54,425 bases of DNA. It comes from Planctomycetota bacterium. GTDB taxonomy: Bacteria; Planctomycetota; UBA8108; UBA1146; JAJFFE01. The notes beneath the pieces were generated by a model. That model ran no database searches. It had not been told where the DNA came from and saw only the letters and a program-made list of their open reading frames with translations. The position numbers and the translations under genes were made by a program. The stretch is taken from positions 1 to 54,425 of the forward strand of contig JAJFFE010000228.1 of assembly GCA_021776775.1 (NCBI GenBank). The letters are read 5' to 3'. How positions within the stretch are numbered: position 1 is the first letter of the stretch; every line of letters starts with the position of its first letter. This document shows positions 46,401 to 52,708 of this stretch, in pieces.

Positions 46401-46715
46401 CTCAGCGGAGGAGTCGAGTGTTCGATCACCCTGCCGACGCCTATCGGGTTTCTTCGCGGTGACGCCAATGACGATGCGGCGATCAACATTGCCGACGTGG
46501 TGTTCCTGCTCGGGTGGATCTTCCAGTCGGGGGCAGACCCCCACTGCTTCGACGGGGCGGACAGCAACGACGACGGTACCGTCGACCTCGCGGACGGGAT
46601 CTACATGCTGAACTACATCTTCACCGAAGGGCCACAGCCGCCGGAACCGTTCGGAACCGTCGGTCCCGACCCCACCGACGATTCACTGGGGTGCGTCTCC
46701 TCGACGAGTTCATAG
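40401..46715 (+). CDS. Giant secreted subtilase with ten Ig-like modules and a C-terminal dockerin-like module
   Basis: The 2104-residue protein has a signal peptide (about 1-24) and a propeptide-like region (about 25-215). An S8 subtilase domain (about 225-545) follows with Asp263 (AIIDGGVD), His302 (DGHGTSCAGI) and Ser479 (NGTSSACPNAAG) in the canonical order. Next come Fn3-like modules of the type SLTWSNPQTYDSIVVRRDS (about 550-1000, split by a Gly-rich insertion domain). Ten 84-residue Ig-like modules occupy 1000-1840, then two Fn3-like modules, then a dockerin-like module (about 2019-2085) with loops DANDDAAINIAD and DSNDDGTVDLAD. The ATG has GGAGGA 4 nt upstream. It is probably a secreted or surface protease; targets are unknown. 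A terminator follows at 46746. Confidence 0.92.
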   Translation: MQRPARSLAACIVMACTLMAPAIATPLPAGSRFEREECSYPFGAGLVTLDHDSSRIAVLLDAQLEDERAVIEAIAGQFNELESIEDRDRQGYRHLWLVRVREGTSAARVRELLDAVDTIADVRFASPVFRYDTALVIPKPEIMIAFADNQLQESQRLQQELSLERIAEIPGLQTTFHFRVPASARSMFALTTDLSRRPGVRHVTPNFILKLKPHNTPNDVRFANQWHHDNTGQTGGTIGADLNSVAAWNTSTGNPAVVIAIIDGGVDMDHEDLAANIVGGHDTTDQPWPEGVAGNALPADGHGTSCAGIAAGVGNNGIGGAGVCWSAGILAVRIGYSDYWTEDAWAAGGITWAADNGADVLSNSWGGGPPSATLQSAIQYAKTTGRGGLGCPVLFSSGNDDAATVGYPARYPETIAVGASSPCDERKNSASCDGEVWWGSNYGPELTLVVPGVLIDTTDIMGSDGYASGNYLTNFNGTSSACPNAAGSAALLLSVLPGLTAGNVQSYLEQACDDQVGPAAEDTPGFDNFMGWGRLNLATLMFLTGGPLPPTNLTCSELSGDTSLTWSNPQTYDSIVVRRDSTDLATLSGSATSYLDINPGVGTYEYSVRGVVSGTDGIGTMCVLFHDGGATDLVWKPAGNAGAVDGGQGLVDALTANSRVAIEVADLSLIPDLNVYDRVWVSLGIYPNNHVLTALDSNLLENYLIDGIGGETLYLEGGDTWAFDTATSLHILFDVDGVADGSGDYSTAIGSGNTTCDLTGIDLAYGGENEWIDHLSPLGAAWTIQSNDTPAYDTAVYNETASYVTIGASHEFAGFTDGASTKADLMAAYLSCFGFTGNVAPVTGLSCTETGDDALLAWTNGDSYTAIEIVRDSTVLATLLGTATSYLDVSPPGGNHTYDVIAYDGITASPATSCALDITPDAVASLACAVTPSSVDLTWNNSESYGAIEVRRDGSLIASLGGGASSYSDTAPLSGVHTYAVRSIIGTVNSADSSCSPNYVAPPAIVSHPASAAECPGAAIVLSVTASGDALAYQWRKNSTDIPGANTDSYTLGAIVASDAGDYDVVVSNSAGTVPSNVATVTVFEPPTITANPTSATQCPGAAVSFSIAATGEGVSYQWRKDSGTISGATAATLSLTSITGSDAGSYDCVVNGTCGSTTSSAATLSVLAPPSLLGQPASVTDCPGSNVTLVVTATGDGLAYQWRKDTTSIPGATTSSLSLSAITAGDAGEYDCTITGLCGTATSNSATVTVLLPPSIVAQPNSATECDGTPITFTTSALGDGLSYQWYKDGALIGGATTTSVSIAAAIATDAGNYHCVVTGLCGSATSTVATLTVLAAPAITSQPAGATKCSGETLTLSVAATGDGLLYQWRKNGTAIGGAISPTLTVAALAATDAGSYDCLITGTCGSETTSAVLVTVLEPPTIVSQPSGATDCPGTSITFATTASGAGLAYQWRKNGSPVSGATGSSLSILSISAADAGSYDCVITGACGSATSNAALLTVLTAPSITSSPSDATDCPGATVSFVVGAAGDGLGYQWRKGGVAIGGATGPSYTLGTIAAADAGSYDCVVSGTCGNTTSSAATLTVLPAPSVTANPVGTMACPGATASFSVSASGAGLSYQWRKDGVSLTGAVTSSLTLMPVAPVHAGSYDCVVTGTCGIAISTPAALIVNDPPLVTSNPVGATDCPGASVTFTCAATGDGVTFQWRKDGTSIAGATSDTFTIASIVASDAASYDCFVSGTCGDVSTSAATLNVLAVPSIVTAPASQAAGVADTVTFSVVAAGAAPLSYQWHFEGAPISGATSDALTITGVTSGDAGNYHIVVSNACDSATSGVASLTVGAIPSVTGVTCCATDETVEICWVSPIAYDSYRIERGGVEIATVPTGTTCYSDSGLAAGSYDYSVTGQVLSDESGAAPCSATVISSVIGVGCVIENPTFATPDVALSWTNPGGYDAIEIHRDDISIAIVSGSDTAYFDLGVTPGGHTYRVTGTFSGGSCVSLSGGVECSITLPTPIGFLRGDANDDAAINIADVVFLLGWIFQSGADPHCFDGADSNDDGTVDLADGIYMLNYIFTEGPQPPEPFGTVGPDPTDDSLGCVSSTSS
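43398..45920 (+). repeat. Ten tandem 252-bp repeats encoding Ig-like modules
   Basis: The 2523-bp stretch equals nine repeats of 84 codons plus one of 85. Every unit contains SYQWRKDG-like and DAGSYDCVVTGTCGS-like segments and closes with ATLTV. Modules 2-9 carry CPG-, YDC- and TCG-type cysteines. Module 1 has only the first; module 10 has only the third. DNA identity between neighbours is moderate, so the array is ancient rather than newly duplicated, although short-read assemblies may miscount it. Confidence 0.9.
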
Positions 46716-46745
46716 ACGCCTCGGCTGGAGTACCAAAAGACAGAA

Positions 46746-46775
46746 AACCCCCTCGGGCCAACGCCCGCGGGGGTT
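46746..46775. terminator. Strong hairpin terminator between convergent genes
   Basis: AACCCCC-T-CGGGC pairs with GCCCG-C-GGGGGTT over a CAAC loop, with one T-C mismatch. A-rich sequence precedes it and TTCTCGTC follows. It lies between the subtilase (stop 46715) and the VOC gene (stop 46796) and probably serves both strands. Confidence 0.8.
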
Positions 46776-46795
46776 CTCGTCTGCATGCGATCGAC

Positions 46796-47179
46796 CTACG
46801 ACACGGGCTCGTTCTCATACTCGACCAACTCGATCTCGATACCGTCGGGATCGTAGAAGTACAATCTCTGCCCCGGCTCGTAGTCGTGTTCGGCCACGGG
46901 CTCGACGCCCAACGCCTGGAGCGTACTCTTCACTCGGTCGATGCTCTCGACCACGAATCCGACGTGGTTCATGCCGACTGCCGTGTAGTCAACTGTCGAT
47001 CGACCGTCCGCCGAACTCTGAAACAGTGCGATGTAGTGACGATCGTCACCCACATGAGCCGCCGGTCGGCCATCCGTCAGGGTGCCCTGCCAGCGCACTT
47101 CGTAGCCGAATAACTCGGTGTAGAACGCAATCGAGCGATCGAGATCCGAAACGGTCAGGTTGACGTGTTCTAGAAACAT
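46796..47179 (-). CDS. VOC (glyoxalase/dioxygenase fold) family protein
   Basis: The 127-residue protein has the paired beta-alpha-beta-beta-beta units of the vicinal oxygen chelate fold: FLEHVNLTVSDLDRSIAFYT with the first metal His, YTAVGMNHVGFVVESIDRV with the second, and QRLYFYDPDGIEIELVEYE with the closing Glu. Members include glyoxalase I, fosfomycin-modifying enzymes and extradiol dioxygenases; which this is cannot be told by eye. The ATG at 47179 has AAGGAGG at ideal spacing, so the longer frame from 47227 was rejected. It is divergent from the SufR-like regulator across a 99-bp spacer holding an inverted repeat, so it is the likely target. Confidence 0.9.
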   Translation of the reverse strand: MFLEHVNLTVSDLDRSIAFYTELFGYEVRWQGTLTDGRPAAHVGDDRHYIALFQSSADGRSTVDYTAVGMNHVGFVVESIDRVKSTLQALGVEPVAEHDYEPGQRLYFYDPDGIEIELVEYENEPVS

Positions 47180-47203
47180 GCGACCTCCTTTTCCAAAGCC
47201 ATG

Positions 47204-47237
47204 GCTTACTTTATTGACCCCCGCCAATAAAGCAAGC
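47204..47237. promoter_or_regulatory. Inverted-repeat operator between the VOC and SufR-like genes
   Basis: GCTTACTTTATTG (47204-47216) and CAATAAAGCAAGC (47225-47237) are reverse complements with one mismatch across an 8-nt spacer. Read towards the VOC gene, TTGCTT and TAAAGT separated by 16 nt form a possible -35/-10 pair with one element in each half-site, so a bound dimer would block it. Towards the regulator, TATGAT at 47267 is a possible -10. Binding by the neighbouring regulator is inferred. Confidence 0.65.
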
Positions 47238-47278
47238 GACTGCTTTCTTTAAATTCGCCTTTTCGCTATGATTCGCCC

Positions 47279-47923
47279 ATGCCACAACCCACCCTCACCG
47301 ACGCGAAGCGCCGGCTCCTATCCGTTCTGAAGCGCACGGGTCCGTCGCGATCGCCCGCTCTAGCCGAGCAGCTCAACCTCACCGAAGTCGCCGTTCGACA
47401 GCACCTTGCAGCTCTGTTCGAGATGGGTTTGGTCGATCAGCAGAGAGCTGAACCGACCGGCCGCGGTCGTCCCGCGATCGAGTGGTCACTCACCGAGGCG
47501 GCCCGCGAGCTGTTCCCGGAACGACACGCCGATCTCACTCTCGGCCTGATTGACGCGACACGCGCTGCGCTCGGTGAGAGCGGACTGAACAAGATCATCG
47601 CGGCGCGAGCCGACGCGCAGGTCGCTCAGTACCGGGCACAGATCGGCGCGTCTGGCTCACTGCGAAAAAGAGTCGAGGCGTTGGTCGACATTCGTACGCG
47701 GGAGGGATACATGGCGGAGTTCGTCGAGGAGAAGCGCGGAACGTATCTCCTCATCGAGAACCATTGCCCCATCTGTGCGGCGGCCACGGTCTGCACCGGA
47801 TTGTGTCAGGCGGAACTCGACGTCTTTCGTCGCGTGCTCGGCGAGGACACGGCGGTAGAGCGCGTCGAGTACCTGCTCACCGGCGATCGACGCTGCGCGT
47901 ACCGAGTCACGAAGCAGCGCTAA
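47279..47923 (+). CDS. SufR-like winged-helix regulator with C-terminal iron-sulfur-type cysteines
   Basis: The 214-residue protein has an N-terminal winged helix (LLSVLKRTGPSRSPALAEQL, TEVAVRQHLAALFEMGLVDQ, GRGRPAIEWSLTEAA). Its C-terminal part has the SufR-like pattern NHCPICAAATVCTGLC (Cys163, 166, 172, 176) and GDRRCAYRV (Cys206). SufR binds a 4Fe-4S cluster through such cysteines and represses suf genes. No suf gene is present here, so a redox- or iron-responsive repressor of the divergent VOC gene is the best inference. The reading frame begins at ATG 47279, close to a possible -10, so the mRNA may be leaderless. Confidence 0.85.
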   Translation: MPQPTLTDAKRRLLSVLKRTGPSRSPALAEQLNLTEVAVRQHLAALFEMGLVDQQRAEPTGRGRPAIEWSLTEAARELFPERHADLTLGLIDATRAALGESGLNKIIAARADAQVAQYRAQIGASGSLRKRVEALVDIRTREGYMAEFVEEKRGTYLLIENHCPICAAATVCTGLCQAELDVFRRVLGEDTAVERVEYLLTGDRRCAYRVTKQR

Positions 47924-47972
47924 CCCGTGACAGTCTGGGTTCACTCGGCTCGGCAATGATCGACGGCTGGAA

Positions 47973-48761
47973 TTACCCCTTGAGCTTCTTCGCTGCGGCG
48001 GTGGCTTCCGTCTCGACTTCGCACCCTTTGAACTCTTTGGCGATCGCCTTGAGGGCTTTCGTTGCAGCCGCGGAGTCCTCGGCACCGAGGTCTACCGCCT
48101 CTTTGAGACGCGATCTCCCGAGCTCGAGGATTTCTGCAATCCGGTCGCGCGCTTGTTCACCGACGTCGATCCCCTTGAGCTTGGCCACCGGCAAGAAACT
48201 CTTGATCGCCTTCGCCCACTGTTTCTTGTCGAACGCTTTGGATCCCTTGTCGAAGTCCCGCTTGCTCGACTTCTCCAGCTTCTTCAGGAACTTCGCGGCG
48301 TTCACGATCTGGCCGAGGATTAGCGGCTGGGAAAGCTTCCCTTTGGGATCCTTGACTTGGTGAATGCCAATCAAGTTGCCGTACCAGTCGGTGACGACAA
48401 TGGCGTGCACCTTCTCCTGAAGACCGAACTCGGCCTGGAACTCCTTGCGCTCCTTCAGAAGGACGCGAACAAACGGAGACTTCGCCGATTGCTCCATCAT
48501 GGGCGTCGAAGAAAAGACCGTATGCTCTTCGCCGATGGCAGCCGGGCTGTAGTAGACGATGCCAGACTTCGCGTCGGCCGCCTTACCACGAGCCGCAATC
48601 CGAGGAGTCCACGTCATCTGAATCTTCGCCGGCTTCTGCGACTCGATCGCCGTCTCGATACCGGAAGCGCCGACCGGCGGCGCAACGAGGATCGTCACCA
48701 AGCAAACGGCGAGCAGAGCACGATTCGCGGGTTTCCGCGGGTGTATCAAACAGTGTGTCAT
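47973..48761 (-). CDS. Secreted protein of unknown function, possibly thioredoxin-like
   Basis: The 262-residue protein has a signal peptide (about 1-33, ending VGASG). The first half (SGIVYYSPAAIGEEHTVFSS, RVLLKERKEFQAEFGLQEKVH, AIVVTDWYGNLIG) has strand-helix spacing that might be a thioredoxin-like fold without catalytic Cys. The second half (DKGSKAFDKKQWAKAIKSFL, SRLKEAVDLGAEDSAAATKA) looks like TPR-type helices. The ATG at 48761 gives a normal signal peptide; 48803 would add 14 residues, and neither has a clear Shine-Dalgarno sequence. No family is recognised. It converges on the SufR-like gene with a 49-nt gap. Confidence 0.65.
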   Translation of the reverse strand: MTHCLIHPRKPANRALLAVCLVTILVAPPVGASGIETAIESQKPAKIQMTWTPRIAARGKAADAKSGIVYYSPAAIGEEHTVFSSTPMMEQSAKSPFVRVLLKERKEFQAEFGLQEKVHAIVVTDWYGNLIGIHQVKDPKGKLSQPLILGQIVNAAKFLKKLEKSSKRDFDKGSKAFDKKQWAKAIKSFLPVAKLKGIDVGEQARDRIAEILELGRSRLKEAVDLGAEDSAAATKALKAIAKEFKGCEVETEATAAAKKLKG

Positions 48762-49079
48762 GAATCGTTTCACTTTCTGCGAGAGGCCCGTTGCTTTCGA
48801 CATCGTGCCAACGACGACGGGAGATTGCCAGACGATGCACGCGGCGGGCCCGACATCGAGATCGAGTTCGCGCTGCCGCGACGCCCTTCTCTCGCCGTGG
48901 CGGCGTCTAACTCCGCTAGCAACGTCGGTACTAGCTCGAAAGCCGCGACTCCGATTTTTTTTATCGGTCGTAGCCCATTCTTTTCGTTGGACCTTCGCAC
49001 ACCGCGAGTCCTAGACGTCCGACGAAGCGTGGATAGCACGGGACACTCGAGATGGTCACGGTGTTCGAGAGGGGCACGC

Positions 49080-49313
49080 ATGACGATATTCACGACAGAT
49101 CACCGCCGCGAGCGCACTTGGTCAAGATTCGGGAAGAACCCGGGTTCGGTCGAGCGGCGCCGCGAGGATGCGACTCACTCTCGCGAACACGCCGATGACC
49201 ACGTCGACGCGCGGATCGAATTGATCCACGACATTTTGAACCTTGTGGCAGCGGGTGCGGCGCGTCTCGAACGACGGCTCCCCGCTTCTGGGAAGGAGCA
49301 CTATGGCGGATAA
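49080..49313 (+). CDS. Possible small protein of 77 residues
   Basis: The frame from ATG 49080 has GAGAGGGG 6-7 nt upstream. It encodes a charged protein whose middle (VDARIELIHDILNLVAAGAA) looks like an amphipathic helix, after an Arg/His/Asp-rich region. No family is recognised. The longer overlapping frame is not supported, because nothing upstream of the ATG looks coding. The spacer 48762-49079 shows no other gene. Near its end an AAGGAG-ATG pair at 49296-49306 starts a six-codon frame only. It could be non-coding. Confidence 0.4.
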   Translation: MTIFTTDHRRERTWSRFGKNPGSVERRREDATHSREHADDHVDARIELIHDILNLVAAGAARLERRLPASGKEHYGG

Positions 49314-49662
49314 CGCGATGTGAGTGTGGGGCCCAAGCCTTCCGGAAGTCTTGCTCGCTGTTCGAGGACGACAGACTTCTAGGCCGGACGACACCGAAGA
49401 GAGCCTCAACCCAGGCTCGCGTCGGCTCTCTTCGTCCGACTCCGCTTCGCCCGTCCCTGCGAATCCCAACCGACGCCGATCGCAGGAGCATGGCAGCGGG
49501 CCGACTTGGGCCCCACTCTCTCCCACTGGCTTGTCGACTTCTTCCTAGAGCTAGAGAAGTCGGAGACCAACCGGGATCAACAACGAACGACACGTTCCGC
49601 TCGACCCCGGTTGCGTTCCCGCCGTACCAGCCTTGACCACACGTCAGGCCGGTCCACTGGTG
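49314..49662. other. Spacer without recognised gene
   Basis: Reading frames here, including one on the plus strand at 49324-49548, lack a ribosome site and any domain-like pattern. CAACCGGG (49568-49575) and CCCGGTTG (49605-49612) are reverse complements around a 29-nt loop, a weak candidate terminator for the YceI gene. Confidence 0.5.
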
Positions 49663-50274
49663 TTACTTCTTAGCGTGGGTCCCGACGATCGCCACCGTGA
49701 TCTCGATTTCGTCTGCCACCAACGGCATGGGCGGGCCCAGCTTGAACTCGCTACGCTTGATCTTGAATCGAGTTCGCAGCGCCAACAGATCTCCGTCGCC
49801 CCGGTGATTGCGTTCCTTCAGCTTGCCCGGCAAGTGAGTCAGGGTGACCGCAACGGTCATCTCCTTTTCGACACCGCGCATCGAAAACAGACCGACGACA
49901 ACCAGTTCGACCTTGCCGTTCTTTCCCGCCTTCGCGCTCTTGACCGACTTCACCGTGAACCGAACTTCGGGATTTTTCGCGAGGTCGAGCCACTGCTCCG
50001 TCTGTAGCTTCCCTTTCATCCTGCCGTTCGGGACGTGAATGCTCTTGGCGGCGGCGACGATGGTCCCCTTCGTTGCCTTCGGCTTCTTGGGATCGAACTC
50101 CACGGTTCCGGTGATGTCGTGGACGACACCCGAGATGGGTTCCAATTCTGAGTCGAGCAGAAAATTGATGGAGTTCACGCCCTTCGGATCTTTGAAGTCG
50201 AAGGATAGCGACTCGGCGTGGGCGGTTGCGGTGGTCAGCACTAGGATCAAGGTCATGACGGCATGGCGTGTCAT
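49663..50274 (-). CDS. YceI-like periplasmic protein
   Basis: The 203-residue protein has a signal peptide (about 1-20, ending AHAES) and a YceI-type lipocalin-like barrel: LDSELEPISGVVHDITGTVEF, MKGKLQTEQWLDLAKNPEVRF, VVVGLFSMRGVEKEMTVAVTL and TRFKIKRSEFKLGPPMPLVAD with the closing strands. Family members bind isoprenoid or other lipids in the periplasm, and TT-YceI binds polyprenyl pyrophosphate. GGAG lies upstream of the ATG. There is no cytochrome b561 neighbour, unlike E. coli. It is divergent from the next secreted-protein gene across about 450 bp. Confidence 0.9.
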   Translation of the reverse strand: MTRHAVMTLILVLTTATAHAESLSFDFKDPKGVNSINFLLDSELEPISGVVHDITGTVEFDPKKPKATKGTIVAAAKSIHVPNGRMKGKLQTEQWLDLAKNPEVRFTVKSVKSAKAGKNGKVELVVVGLFSMRGVEKEMTVAVTLTHLPGKLKERNHRGDGDLLALRTRFKIKRSEFKLGPPMPLVADEIEITVAIVGTHAKK

Positions 50275-50723
50275 GGGCGCTCCATTTCAGGGTTTTCAAG
50301 GTACGAGTCTCTCGTGATTGTCGCCGCTCGGTTGTGAGATGAAAAGAGCGGCTCAGCGCCGCGATTCCCTTCGGAACTTCAACCCTCCATGCCGCCTTTG
50401 TCGACACTGTCATGCGTGGCGATCTCCGACCGCGATCGACCTCCGTTGGCGCCCGCGAACGCGGGGTGACCGTTTGCAACGACCTCAGCCGGTCGGCCCT
50501 GTCGGACAAGACGACTGTTTGCGCGACCGCGCACGACCCCGACCGCCCCCGAATCTCGTCAGCGTAAGACAACCGTGTCCACCGGTGGGTCTTGCGTCGG
50601 ATTCGCTCCCATGGCCACGCGATTGCCTAGCACGGCACCCAGCACCTACGAGACCCGCACACGATGGAACCTCGCGCTTCGTCGCCCTTGTCCAGTTCCG
50701 TCGCTCACAGAAAGGCAACAGCC
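50275..50723. other. 450-bp divergent spacer without recognised gene
   Basis: Frames on the plus strand are Arg/Pro-rich with no plausible start. The spacer should hold the promoters of the divergent YceI-like and secreted-protein genes. No operator or riboswitch was recognised. Confidence 0.4.
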
Positions 50724-51458
50724 ATGCACGTTACTTCAAAACTACTTACCGGACTGCTACTCGTTGGACTCTCGGCCACGTCGCTCTTCGCTCAAGAGCA
50801 AGCGACGCAAGGAAAAGACAAAGTAGACGCCACGCTGCCCCTCGTCTTGGCGAAGGGCGCCAAGATGCGCTACGAGGTTCGCGTCACGCCGACGAAGCTG
50901 ACCGAACAGCGCGTCGCCAAAACGTGGACCTACGAGCTCGAAGTCAAAGAACCGGTGAATGGGCATTGGCCCATCGGAATCTCGGTCATCGACAGCAGCG
51001 CCAAGGCGTCGACACCGGCCAAGAGTGAAAGCCGCGTCCAATTGGGATGCACGGTCGACGCGAAAGGCGTGGTCCGCGAAGTTCCAGCTTCGGGAGCCGC
51101 AGTGCCCCACCTTCAACGAACGCTAGACCTGATCTTTGCGCACGGGCTCCGAGCGAAGCCGTTGTCGAAAGGCTCTGCGATGATTCTCGGTGCACCCGGT
51201 CCCAAGAGTTCCACGGCGCTGACGCTTCGATACGAGTCGACCGCCAAGAGTGATCGAATCGCATTCACCATCTCTGCCGAGAACAAGTCGAACCCAACTC
51301 CGGCGAGCGCCGCCGGCAAGGAAGTCTCGACGAAACCGGGGAAGTCATCCGGGTCCGCGGTGTACGACTCGAAGTCGGGGCTCCTACAGTCTGCTTCGAT
51401 CCGCAGTGAGTCGTCGGTCTACTCGGTGAAGCCGGCGCGAACCGCGCCCGCGAAGTAG
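50724..51458 (+). CDS. Secreted protein of unknown function
   Basis: The 244-residue protein has a signal peptide (about 1-23, ending LFAQE). The following beta-rich domain (LAKGAKMRYEVRVTPTKLTE, WTYELEVKEPVNGHWPIGIS, RVQLGCTVDAKGVVREVP) has no family I can name. A Lys/Ser/Pro-rich segment (NPTPASAAGKEVSTKPGKSS) precedes a last pair of strands (AVYDSKSGLLQSASIRSES). The ATG at 50724 has AAAGG upstream and begins the signal peptide. A strong terminator at 51504-51548 follows. It converges on the pilus operon. Confidence 0.65.
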   Translation: MHVTSKLLTGLLLVGLSATSLFAQEQATQGKDKVDATLPLVLAKGAKMRYEVRVTPTKLTEQRVAKTWTYELEVKEPVNGHWPIGISVIDSSAKASTPAKSESRVQLGCTVDAKGVVREVPASGAAVPHLQRTLDLIFAHGLRAKPLSKGSAMILGAPGPKSSTALTLRYESTAKSDRIAFTISAENKSNPTPASAAGKEVSTKPGKSSGSAVYDSKSGLLQSASIRSESSVYSVKPARTAPAK

Positions 51459-51503
51459 CAACTCCGTCGGTTGAGAGGCGGTCGGAAGAAACCACCCCCT
51501 CAA

Positions 51504-51548
51504 AAAGGGCGCCTATGCTCGGCTCCGCCGCTGAGCCGGGCGCCCTTT
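51504..51548. terminator. Bidirectional Rho-independent terminator
   Basis: AAAGGGCGCC (51504-51513) pairs with GGCGCCCTTT (51539-51548), and CGGCTC/GAGCCG extend the inner stem. TTCCTTTG follows on the plus strand and TTTTTGAGG on the minus strand. It separates the convergent secreted-protein gene and the pilus operon. Confidence 0.9.
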
Positions 51549-51554
51549 CCTTTG

Positions 51555-52697
51555 TTACCACTTCTTGCCGTTGCCAGAGGAAGTCGTCGTACCCCCGTCG
51601 ATGATCGTACTTCCATCGCTGGTGCCGCCGCCGTCAATAGTGCCTCCGCCCGACGTGCTTCCCCCGCCGGAGGAAGTCGCCCGAGTGATCGACGTCCTTC
51701 GCCACGCTTCCTGGTAGTCCGTCTCGCCGGGCTGAATCGGAAGGCCCGAAACGCCGGCGGACTCCGTGACCACGCTCGGGTCATGGGTCCAATTGGTCGT
51801 CGCTCCGGTCAGAGTCATACGACCCGTCGTGTACATTCCTCCGGTGGCGTTGATCAACAAAGTGTTTGCCACCGTAATGGTACCGTCGACCACGATCGTC
51901 CCGCGCACCTCGAGAAGCGTGACGTCGCTAACCACCACACTACCGTCGACGGTGAGAGACAACGTCTGCCCGCTCTGGCCCAGGATCACCGAGCCCCCGT
52001 TCCCATCGACCGTCACCGATCCGGTGACGAAGATAGATCCGGAGATTTCCGCCGGCCCCTCTATGGTCAAATCCCCATCGACCATCATCGCATCGAAGTG
52101 GTGGGACCCGGCGGGAATGGCCAGGGCGGTTTCGGTGCGTGTCGCGGTGGCCATGAACGCAGCACGGTCGATAGAGAAGGCCGCGGTACCCGCCTGCTCG
52201 GTGGGGCCATTCACTAATGCGCCCCCCCTCAGCTGGAGGTTGCCCTGGTGACGAATCATCGCGTCCGTCGACAACGATCCGCCGTCGAGGATGAGCTCCC
52301 CACCGAGTTCTACCGGTCGCTCCACTTCAGCAGGCGACGTCGACACACCGACGAGGTACGCGGTGATGCCGCCGTCAAACTCCCCGCCACTGGTACCGGA
52401 CGTCGTTATCTGTAACCCTCCTGTGACATCGGCCAGGGTCACGTCGACATCGGCTCCCGCCGCGGTCGTCAGTGTGAACTTCCCGCGAAACGTCGGGTCG
52501 TCGGCTAGCCGCTGGTATCCGAGATCGATACCCCCTTCAGCTAGGATCGAGAGACGCAGTCGCTCCTTGCGTTCATCGTCGATCGTCCCGTGAGCGAGGC
52601 TCATGTTCATGGTGCTGACCGAAATCAAGACCACGCCGACCATCAGAACAACGGCCATGACCAGCACGACGCCGCGTTGTCGTTCGTTCTCACTCAT
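51555..52697 (-). CDS. PilX-like pilus-associated protein with beta-repeat domain and Gly/Ser/Thr-rich tail
   Basis: The 380-residue protein begins QRGVVLVMAVVLMVGVVLIS, a PilX-like membrane helix after a short basic leader, but with Gly-Val rather than Gly-Phe at the usual peptidase site. MSLAHGTIDDERKERLRLSI is the typical PilX continuation. The middle has parallel-beta-like repeats (LTIEGPAEISGSIFVTG, VTVDGNGGSVILGQSG, VEVRGTIVVDGT-like strands). A tail with SSGGGSTSGGG and IDGGGTSDGSTIIDGG is low complexity. It is the last gene of the three-gene minor-pilin operon, with GAGGAG upstream of its ATG and an 11-nt gap to the previous stop. It is probably a pilus-tip or priming component. Confidence 0.75.
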   Translation of the reverse strand: MSENERQRGVVLVMAVVLMVGVVLISVSTMNMSLAHGTIDDERKERLRLSILAEGGIDLGYQRLADDPTFRGKFTLTTAAGADVDVTLADVTGGLQITTSGTSGGEFDGGITAYLVGVSTSPAEVERPVELGGELILDGGSLSTDAMIRHQGNLQLRGGALVNGPTEQAGTAAFSIDRAAFMATATRTETALAIPAGSHHFDAMMVDGDLTIEGPAEISGSIFVTGSVTVDGNGGSVILGQSGQTLSLTVDGSVVVSDVTLLEVRGTIVVDGTITVANTLLINATGGMYTTGRMTLTGATTNWTHDPSVVTESAGVSGLPIQPGETDYQEAWRRTSITRATSSGGGSTSGGGTIDGGGTSDGSTIIDGGTTTSSGNGKKW

Positions 52698-52708
52698 GCG
52701 CTCGCTCC

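Noticed and set aside
49324..49548. A 74-codon frame in the spacer before the YceI gene
   Set aside because: It is Ser/Pro/Arg-rich, has no ribosome site and shows no secondary-structure pattern.
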